Part shown: positions 1 to 4,232 of the stretch, in pieces | Layout of the letters: each line of letters opens with the position of its first letter | How positions within the stretch are numbered: position 1 is the stretch's first letter | Assembly: GCA_949743895.1 (NCBI GenBank) | Contig: CATJUX010000104.1 | Span: 1-5,044 of the forward strand | Length of the DNA stretch: 5,044 nucleotides | Origin: JANFXS01 sp022791155 | GTDB lineage: Bacteria; Bacillota; Clostridia; Lachnospirales; Anaerotignaceae | Direction: 5' to 3' | Position numbers and translations under genes: made by a program | Notes under the pieces: generated by a model | The model's database searches: none | What the model saw: the letters and a program-made list of their open reading frames with translations, nothing else | What the model was told of the DNA's origin: nothing

Positions 1-168
1 TTAGTTTACCATTTTTTATATTATTAGACAAGGTATATGTGCATCATTCCAACATATTCATATTACATAAATCGTGCTGTTATAACACTCAAAAACAAAT
101 TTCTAACCATGTTTTCATGTGTTTAACTACAAATTCAAGCATACATTATTGACTTAATTGAATATGAC
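1..168. other. AT-rich upstream region, no gene seen
   Basis: I see no gene, RNA or intrinsic terminator here. The longest open stretch is a 29-codon + strand ORF at 37-126 whose only purine-rich site (30-33) is 3 nt from the ATG, too close to be useful. A perfect 10-bp palindrome TGTTATAACA lies at 78-87, and there is a short CATG-TTTT-CATG dyad near 109-120. Both are weak in DNA this AT-rich. The stretch probably separates an upstream gene outside the window from the promoter at 185-213. Confidence 0.5.
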
Positions 169-195
169 CTTGTCATTGAAAGTATTGATAACAAG
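169..195. promoter_or_regulatory. Inverted repeat overlapping the -35 box
   Basis: The arms CTTGTCAT (169-176) and ATAACAAG (188-195) are inverted copies matching at 7 of 8 positions, with centres 19 bp apart (about two helical turns). The right arm overlaps the -35 hexamer (185-190) of the promoter for the binding-protein gene. That placement suits a repressor operator, but no regulator is encoded in the window and the repeat is imperfect. It lacks the central CG of a CcpA cre site. Confidence 0.3.
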
Positions 196-213
196 TTGGA
201 AAAATGCTATAAT
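185..213 (+). promoter_or_regulatory. Sigma-A-type promoter of the binding protein-chemoreceptor unit
   Basis: The -35 box TTGATA (185-190) and a perfect -10 box TATAAT (208-213) are separated by exactly 17 bp. The TGC at 205-207 gives an extended -10. Transcription should start near 219-221, leaving a leader of about 80 nt before the ATG at 300. This is the only strong promoter found upstream of the two + strand genes. The 45-bp gap between those genes has none, so it probably serves both. Confidence 0.8.
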
Positions 214-248
214 ATTGCCGAAAATTTAGTTATTCTCAAATATTCACA

Positions 249-289
249 ATTCCAAAGCTACAGCCTTAACATTTGGAATAGAAAGGCGG
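249..289 (+). promoter_or_regulatory. Leader hairpin with anti-Shine-Dalgarno loop
   Basis: ATTCCAAA (249-256) and TTTGGAAT (272-279) are perfect 8-bp inverted arms around a 15-nt loop, within the predicted 5' leader. The loop contains GCCTT (263-267), the exact complement of AAGGC (283-287) in the ribosome binding site of the next gene. The RNA could form the 8-bp hairpin, an alternative 5-bp hairpin masking the Shine-Dalgarno site, or an H-type pseudoknot. The pseudoknot is sterically tight, because only 3 nt (280-282) would have to cross the 8-bp stem. A role in translational control is inference. I do not recognise a known riboswitch class; preQ1-I was considered and does not fit its consensus. 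Confidence 0.45.
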
Positions 290-302
290 CATGTAATTAA
301 TG
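282..302 (+). promoter_or_regulatory. Ribosome binding site with in-frame ATG-TAA before the start
   Basis: AGGCGG (284-289) is a one-mismatch Shine-Dalgarno site, 10 nt before the ATG at 300. An earlier in-frame ATG at 291 is followed at once by TAA (294-296). That ATG lies only 1 nt from the Shine-Dalgarno site and cannot start the protein, so the ATG at 300 is the start. Confidence 0.65.
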
Positions 303-1535
303 AAAAAAAAGATAGCAACAATTCTGCTAACAGTTTTGTGCACAGCAGCATTGCCGGGATGCGAAAAAAATAAATCAGAAGAAGCTTCATCCTCAAACAC
401 AACCGAAACAGTTGAACTGCTGCTCTGGGGCTCTGAGGAAGACGAAGAGCTTTTGAATGAAACAATACAAACCTTCAAGCAGGAATATCAGGGACAGGCA
501 AATTTTCAAATCACATTTGCAGTTCAAGGAGAATCTGGCTGTAAAGACACATTGTTAGAAAATCTTGAAGAAAGTGCAGATGTGTTCACATTTGCTGATG
601 ATCAACTCAGCGCTTTGGCTGCCGCGGGCGCTCTTGAGCCTGTTGAAAATGCCGATGAAATAAAAAATGCAAACTTGTCAGCAGCTGTTGAATCAGCCAT
701 GGTGCAAAATTCGCTCTATGCCTATCCTCTCACAGCTGACAATGGATATTTCTTATATTATAATAAACGCTATTTCAACAATGATGACATTCAAACATTG
801 GACAGTATTTTGAACATAGCCGCTGAAAATGGCCGTCTTTTTGCCATGGATTGGTCTTCTGCATGGTATGTATATTCATTTTTCGGAAACACCGGAATGG
901 ATATTGGTCTCAACAATGACGGAATAACAAACCACTGCACATGGAACCGCCAGGATGGAGAAATACGCGGTGTTGATGTGGCTCAAGCAATGCTCAACAT
1001 TTCCAACAGCCCCGCATTTTCAAGCATGAATGACACAGAGTTTTTGAAGGGTGTGCAAAGTGGAGAAGTTATTGCTGGCGTAAGTGGCGTTTGGAATTCT
1101 GTTGCCATAGAAGAAGCATGGGGCAGTGACACAGGCGCGGCAAAACTTCCAACATACACTTGCGGCAACAATCAAATACAAATGGCTTCTTTTTCAGGCT
1201 GCAAACTTATAGGTGTGAATGCCTATTCTGAAAATTATGAATGGGCATGCAAACTTGCTGAATGGATCACAAATGAAAAAAACCAAAAACTTCGTTTCGA
1301 AATGCGGAGGCAAGGCCCTTCAAACATAAATGCCGCCGCTTCCAAAGAGGTTCAGCAGTCACCTGCAATTTCTGCCCTTTTAAGCCAGTCAGAATTTTCA
1401 CAAATTCAAAGAGTGGGAGGAAAGTTTTGGGATCCTGTGACAGTTTTTGCCGAAAATATGGCTGCTGGAAATGCCACAGGTGAAGATTTGCAAAAACAGC
1501 TGGACAAAATGGTTGATGAAATCACCGCAAGATAA
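300..1535 (+). CDS. Extracellular solute-binding lipoprotein (ABC-type, sugar-binding family)
   Basis: This 411-residue protein fits the usual 400-450 residues of family 1 / SBP_bac_8-type solute-binding proteins (MalE-like). Residues 1-20 are a lipoprotein signal: KKK, a hydrophobic core, then LPG before Cys21, the likely lipid-anchored cysteine. Pro at -2 is unusual for a lipobox. A Ser/Glu/Asn-rich linker (22-36) leads to the first beta strand (VELLLWG, 38-44). Later parts typical of the family are DVFTFADDQLSALAAAG (94-110), a YPLTADNGYFLYYNK strand region (142-156), AAKLPTY (280-286), and ASFSGCKLIGVN followed by EWACKLAEWITNEKNQ and RRQGPSN (296-342). Aromatic residues Trp185, Trp189, Trp265 and Trp377 could stack on a sugar; the ligand itself cannot be read from sequence. 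No permease or ATPase gene adjoins it. The next gene, 45 bp on, is a chemoreceptor, so this protein may act mainly as a sensory binding protein. The start is set by AGGCGG at 284-289. Confidence 0.88.
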   Translation: MKKKIATILLTVLCTAALPGCEKNKSEEASSSNTTETVELLLWGSEEDEELLNETIQTFKQEYQGQANFQITFAVQGESGCKDTLLENLEESADVFTFADDQLSALAAAGALEPVENADEIKNANLSAAVESAMVQNSLYAYPLTADNGYFLYYNKRYFNNDDIQTLDSILNIAAENGRLFAMDWSSAWYVYSFFGNTGMDIGLNNDGITNHCTWNRQDGEIRGVDVAQAMLNISNSPAFSSMNDTEFLKGVQSGEVIAGVSGVWNSVAIEEAWGSDTGAAKLPTYTCGNNQIQMASFSGCKLIGVNAYSENYEWACKLAEWITNEKNQKLRFEMRRQGPSNINAAASKEVQQSPAISALLSQSEFSQIQRVGGKFWDPVTVFAENMAAGNATGEDLQKQLDKMVDEITAR

Positions 1536-1566
1536 GCACAACAAAAAAATTATTTTCGGCAAAACT

Positions 1567-1583
1567 GGGAGAGGATGTAAATG
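1567..1583 (+). promoter_or_regulatory. Ribosome binding site of the chemoreceptor gene, again with ATG-TAA
   Basis: GGGAGAGG (1567-1574) is a good purine-rich ribosome binding site, 6 nt before the ATG at 1581. The 6-nt spacer is itself ATGTAA (1575-1580), an in-frame start-stop directly abutting the real start. The same arrangement precedes the upstream gene. No terminator or promoter is visible in the 45-bp intergenic gap, which supports cotranscription. Confidence 0.65.
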
Positions 1584-3167
1584 AAAAAGAAACTCAGCAT
1601 ACAGCAAAAGCTGATACTTCCAATAATTCTACTGGGGGCTGTGGCTCTGTTTTCCAACATTTTGGCTGTTTTTAGCATACACAACGTGAATGCAAATGCA
1701 TCAAACATTGTTGACAACTATATGGTGGGAAAAACACAATTGTCAGAGATAAAGCATTCAACAATGAATATTCATAAAATGGCATTGTCACACATTGTTG
1801 CCACAGACTATGGAACAATGATTGAGGTTGTGACTGAAATAAAAAATGAAGAAAAAAATCTCGAAAATGTCTTAGAAGCATACAATGACTATGTTGGTGA
1901 GGAAGAAACTGTTGTATATAATGAACTTTTGAATAATTATGACTCATTTAAGCACGCGCTTGTTTTTTTGGTGTGTGCCAGCGCTGACAGCAAAACAGAA
2001 GAAGCCTACACACTTGCCAATGGAGACGTCGCCTTTTATGGCAAGGCCATTGAAGAAAACATAAACGAGCTATATGATTCAATAACTGACCGCACATCAA
2101 CTGCACGGCAAAAGCTATTCACAGTTTATATAATTTCGCTTATCACAAGTGTGGCGTCTATGACTGCATGCATTTTGCTTGGCCTTGCAGCTGTAAAAAT
2201 GATTATAGAATATGTTGTGAAACCAATTAAAAATGTCATGATCACGCTCCAAGGAAGTTCAGAACGTGTCGACAATGTTGTGAATGACGTTAGAAAAAAA
2301 GCAAGAACTTCCAGCAACAGCGCAAAGGAGCTTTCAATATTGTCCGAAAAACTTTCTGAAACAATTCATCAAGTGGCTGACAATGCATATTCAATCAACA
2401 GCAGTGCAGCAAATATAAAAAGCGATGTGAACAACATTGCTGATGAATGCACAACCATCACAGAATATTCAATGGCTATGAAAGAACGGGCAAACACAAT
2501 GGAACAATCGGCACAAATGAACATGGACACTATAAGCACAAAGGTTTCTGACATGCTGAAAGTTCTTGACAAAGCCATCGAAAACAGCCACAGCGTTGAT
2601 CAAGTGAGCATATTGGCAAAAGACATTTTGGAAATTGCTGACAACACAAACCTCATTGCTGTGAACGCTTCAATTGAGGCGGCAAGGGCTGGGGCCTCGG
2701 GTGCAGGCTTTGCAGTTGTGGCTCATGAAATCCGTGTTCTTGCCGATTCATGCGGTGAAACAGCTGGGCGCATTCAGGAAATCAACAAAAACGTCACAGG
2801 AGCAGTTTATAATCTATCAGAAAATGTGCAAGATTTGGTTGACTATTTGAACCAATCCATTTTAATGGAATTTCGTGAATTTGTTTCTTCAGGCCAGCAA
2901 TACAAAGAAGATGCTGCATATATAGAATCTGCAATGGATGAGTTCAATCAAAGGGCAGAACGCCTTCGCACATCAATGAACAACATCGCTTCATCAATCG
3001 AAAGCATAACAAATGCTCTTGATGAGGGTGCATCGGGCATATCTGGCGTGGCCGACAGCACACGTGGAATGGTTGGAAACATGACAGACATAGCAAACCG
3101 CATGGACACAAATAAGGAAATTGTTGAAGAGCTCAAAAAAAACACAGAAATGTTCATAAACTTATAG
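1581..3167 (+). CDS. Methyl-accepting chemotaxis protein
   Basis: This 528-residue transmembrane chemoreceptor has TM1 at about 11-33 and TM2 at about 180-209. They flank an outside sensor of roughly 145 residues that looks all-helical (4HB_MCP-like). The cytoplasmic part is a long coiled-coil hairpin rich in Ser/Thr/Ala and Asp/Glu. Its tip is unmistakable: EIADNTNLIAVNASIEAARA (351-370), then GASGAGFAVVAHEIRVLADS (371-390), the CheA/CheW-binding region. The N-helix (P215 to the tip) and C-helix (tip to 528) are about equal, near 155 residues each. After TM2 there is KPIKNVM, as in the first HAMP helix, but I cannot find the HAMP GDL or DEIG motifs, so HAMP is divergent or absent. A stretch at about 411-447 (NLSENVQDLVDYLNQ then GQQYKEDAAYIE) resembles clostridial receptors I recall. 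TNALDEGASG (477-486) partly matches a methylation site. No C-terminal CheR-binding pentapeptide is present. The upstream binding-protein gene suggests indirect ligand sensing, as with maltose-binding protein and Tar. Confidence 0.93.
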   Translation: MKKKLSIQQKLILPIILLGAVALFSNILAVFSIHNVNANASNIVDNYMVGKTQLSEIKHSTMNIHKMALSHIVATDYGTMIEVVTEIKNEEKNLENVLEAYNDYVGEEETVVYNELLNNYDSFKHALVFLVCASADSKTEEAYTLANGDVAFYGKAIEENINELYDSITDRTSTARQKLFTVYIISLITSVASMTACILLGLAAVKMIIEYVVKPIKNVMITLQGSSERVDNVVNDVRKKARTSSNSAKELSILSEKLSETIHQVADNAYSINSSAANIKSDVNNIADECTTITEYSMAMKERANTMEQSAQMNMDTISTKVSDMLKVLDKAIENSHSVDQVSILAKDILEIADNTNLIAVNASIEAARAGASGAGFAVVAHEIRVLADSCGETAGRIQEINKNVTGAVYNLSENVQDLVDYLNQSILMEFREFVSSGQQYKEDAAYIESAMDEFNQRAERLRTSMNNIASSIESITNALDEGASGISGVADSTRGMVGNMTDIANRMDTNKEIVEELKKNTEMFINL

Positions 3168-3240
3168 CTCTCAAAAGCAATTGTCATATATTTTATATTC
3201 TTACAAACAAATTTAATGCCACAACATGAAAAATAGCAAG

Positions 3241-3384
3241 TTATTGAATTTCATTATGTGCCGCGGCTTTCACTCGGTTCGCCATTCCCTTGTTTTTGAA
3301 TTTCCTTTTGGAAAACAACCTTCTGTTGCCGTGGCTTCTGTTCCTTTTGCTCTTTTCTGCATTTGCTAAACAAAAAAGCGACAT
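3241..3384 (-). CDS. Hypothetical small basic protein (47 aa)
   Basis: ATG at 3384 reads 47 codons to TAA at 3241-3243. TGAGG at 3395-3399 on the minus strand is a fair Shine-Dalgarno site, 10 nt from the start. The product begins MSLFCLANAEKSKRNRSHGN and has 13 Lys/Arg in 47 residues; I recognise no family. The segment 3254-3384 is clearly richer in G+C and in minus-strand purines than its surroundings, as expected for coding DNA. All three minus-strand frames are open over most of it, so the frame is uncertain. A second frame, ending at TAA 3254-3256, gives a Lys/Glu/Gln-rich tail (KEQKEQKPRQQKVVFQKEIQ). One extra T in the T6 run at 3372-3377 would join the same ATG to that frame. There is no clear promoter. 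It converges on the chemoreceptor gene. It may be a real small gene, a frameshifted one, or chance. Confidence 0.4.
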   Translation of the reverse strand: MSLFCLANAEKSKRNRSHGNRRLFSKRKFKNKGMANRVKAAAHNEIQ

Positions 3385-3448
3385 GTTATTCTTACCTCAT
3401 TTATTACACAAATATAATTTAATATCAACAAATTTTGTTATATAAAAT

Positions 3449-3526
3449 TCAACATATGGCTGCAAAATCCCATCTCATTTTTTTGACAAACAAATCCTCA
3501 AGCCTTTCAATCTGTTTATCCATCAT
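3449..3526 (-). CDS. Possible 25-aa peptide ORF
   Basis: ATG at 3526 is followed by 25 codons to TGA at 3449-3451. The peptide (MMDKQIERLEDLFVKKM, then RWDFAAIC) would form an amphipathic helix and reads like real protein. However, no Shine-Dalgarno site precedes the ATG, and the upstream sequence is A/T only. It could be a decayed fragment or chance. Confidence 0.15.
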   Translation of the reverse strand: MMDKQIERLEDLFVKKMRWDFAAIC

Positions 3527-3528
3527 TT

Positions 3529-3557
3529 TTGTCAAAATTTTATATCTATGCTATTAT
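3529..3557 (+). promoter_or_regulatory. Orphan sigma-A-type promoter
   Basis: TTGTCA (3529-3534), a 17-bp spacer and TATTAT (3552-3557), with an extended -10 TGC at 3549-3551, together make a credible promoter. Transcription would begin near 3564 and run toward the tRNA, antisense to it. No recognised gene follows. The only sizeable + strand ORF is the 50-codon one at 3667-3819, without a Shine-Dalgarno site. The transcript may be a non-coding RNA, or the match may be chance in AT-rich DNA. Confidence 0.45.
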
Positions 3558-3666
3558 AAATGCCCTAACTTATGAATTAAAAGCATTATACCTGTTCAAA
3601 AATATTCATTGTTTCTTATATTTTTAAAAACTCAATGAGCCATGAACTAAATATAAATGCTCTGCA

Positions 3667-3819
3667 ATGAAAATTTTTCTGTTTTTTATCATTCAAAGCA
3701 TTAATTTTGGCTCAAATGCAACTCCGTGTTTTCAGTCAGTTTTAATTTCCAGACAGTCAGAAAGCTTTTCAATCTATACAGCTTTTTCATCACCAATCCA
3801 TGTCACGCGGCTCATATGA
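3667..3819 (+). CDS. Possible 50-aa ORF with hydrophobic N-terminus
   Basis: ATG at 3667 reads 50 codons to TGA at 3817-3819. The N-terminus (MKIFLFFII) is hydrophobic, like a signal or membrane segment; the rest is Ser-rich and resembles no family I know. It lies about 100 nt downstream of the predicted start of the promoter at 3529-3557. Against it, no ribosome binding site precedes the ATG, and the opposite strand has similarly protein-like short frames over the same bases. Low confidence. Confidence 0.15.
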   Translation: MKIFLFFIIQSINFGSNATPCFQSVLISRQSESFSIYTAFSSPIHVTRLI

Positions 3820-3821
3820 AC

Positions 3822-3876
3822 AAAATAAAAAATGCCACATACAAACAATTTGCTTAAAAACTGTTTACAAATGGCA
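3822..3876 (-). terminator. Intrinsic terminator of the tRNA-Arg gene
   Basis: On the minus strand, TGCCA (3876-3872) pairs with TGGCA (3837-3833). The inner arm AAACAGTTT (3866-3858) pairs with AAATTGTTT (3851-3843): 9 bp with one G-U, around the 6-nt loop TTAAGC. The 5-by-5 internal section (3871-3867 / 3842-3838) can form mostly wobble pairs. The tract TTTTTTATTTT (3832-3822) follows directly. It begins 5 nt after the tRNA 3' end, so it ends the tRNA transcript. There is no T-run on the + strand side, so it acts in one direction only. Confidence 0.75.
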
Positions 3877-3880
3877 CCAA

Positions 3881-3954
3881 CGTTCCCGAGAGGATTCGAA
3901 CCTCCGACCTACCGCTTAGGAGGCGGTCGCTCTATCCAACTGAGCTACGGAAAC
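3881..3954 (-). tRNA. tRNA-Arg (anticodon CCU)
   Basis: A 74-nt cloverleaf is complete on the minus strand. The acceptor stem is GTTTCCG with CGGGAAC (one G-U), and the discriminator base is G. The D-stem is GCTC/GAGC around AGTTGGATA. The anticodon stem is ACCGC/GCGGT with loop CTCCTAA, giving anticodon CCT, which reads the rare arginine codon AGG. The variable loop is AGGTC. The T-arm is GGAGG/CCTCT around TTCGAAT. CCA is not encoded (the next bases are TTG), so it must be added by the CCA-adding enzyme. The gene stands alone, with a terminator 5 nt downstream and a promoter at 4157-4185 upstream. No copy of its 3' end is seen elsewhere in the window, so there is no sign of an integrated element. 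Confidence 0.97.
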
Positions 3955-3997
3955 AAATAAATGTCTATTAAGTTTTATTTATTTCTATGGTTTGTTC

Positions 3998-4087
3998 ATG
4001 AATGGACAAGCATGTGATGCTTATGAAGTCATTGCCTATTTGAGCTGTATAGGTATAAAAAATGTCAATGTTGATGCAAAGTCATGA
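3998..4087 (+). CDS. Possible 29-aa ORF antisense to the tRNA leader
   Basis: ATG at 3998 runs 29 codons to TGA at 4085-4087. The peptide (MNGQACDAYEVIAYLSCIGI and so on) reads like real protein, and the frame stays open upstream to the tRNA. There is no Shine-Dalgarno site and no + strand promoter. The opposite strand also has a 28-codon open frame here. It may be a relic or chance. Confidence 0.12.
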   Translation: MNGQACDAYEVIAYLSCIGIKNVNVDAKS

Positions 4088-4156
4088 CCATAATATGTAA
4101 TATTCCAAAAAAGATTCCGCATCAAATTTCATTATTTTCATTTCATAAACATATTT

Positions 4157-4185
4157 ATTCTAATAGCAATTACGTTATAAGTCAA
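4157..4185 (-). promoter_or_regulatory. Sigma-A-type promoter upstream of tRNA-Arg
   Basis: On the minus strand, TTGACT (4185-4180), a 17-bp spacer and TAGAAT (4162-4157) form a good promoter. Transcription should begin near 4150. It lies just after the transporter stop codon (4233-4235) and reads toward the tRNA, whose 5' end is about 195 nt further on. This is the best promoter I find for the tRNA. Nothing closer matches as well, the nearest alternative being TTGTCC-16-TAGAAA just upstream of the tRNA. An 11-bp near-palindrome GTAAAATTTAC (4186-4196) abuts the -35 box. Confidence 0.6.
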
Positions 4186-4232
4186 GTAAAATTTACAACA
4201 TTTTTCATAAAAACATTATTTTAAGTTACATT

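Larger units (their letters stand above)
3168..3880. other. 713-bp intergenic stretch with weak small-ORF and promoter signals
   Basis: Between the chemoreceptor stop and the tRNA there is no recognisable protein family. No convincing intrinsic terminator follows the chemoreceptor gene. The only dyad there, ATATA-TTT-TATAT (about 3187-3199), is all A/T and lacks a following T-run. Signals worth listing separately are a 47-codon minus-strand ORF (3241-3384), a 25-codon minus-strand ORF (3449-3526), a + strand promoter (3529-3557) with a 50-codon ORF after it (3667-3819), and the tRNA terminator (3822-3876). A dyad AACAAATTTTGTT at 3427-3439 lies upstream of the 47-codon ORF. The rest is AT-rich with no assignable content. 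Confidence 0.5.

Noticed and set aside
37..126. 29-codon + strand ORF in the upstream region
   Set aside because: The only purine-rich site is 3 nt from the ATG, too close. ORFs of this length are expected by chance in AT-rich DNA.
217..224. GCCGAAAA, close to a sigma-28 (motility) -10 box GCCGATAA, upstream of the two genes
   Set aside because: No TAAA-type -35 box lies at the required distance, and the perfect TATAAT promoter just upstream explains transcription.
249..287. preQ1-I riboswitch, suggested by AGCTACA in the loop and a pseudoknot-like layout
   Set aside because: The stem is 8 A/T-rich base pairs instead of a short G/C stem, the A-rich tail is missing, and the downstream gene has no link to queuosine.
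1672..1947. 91-codon minus-strand ORF inside the chemoreceptor gene
   Set aside because: It is the reverse shadow of a clear family gene, rich in His/Phe/Leu, with no ribosome binding site or family resemblance.
3260..3267. Perfect 8-bp G+C palindrome GCCGCGGC
   Set aside because: It has no T-run after it on either strand, and is explained by lying within the candidate small ORF.
3483..3488. Perfect TTGACA on the + strand
   Set aside because: The sequence 17 bp downstream (TTCAAT) is a poor -10 box, and the promoter at 3529-3557 is far better.
3881..3954. The tRNA gene as an integration site for a mobile element
   Set aside because: No integrase gene and no second copy of the tRNA 3' end occur in the window.
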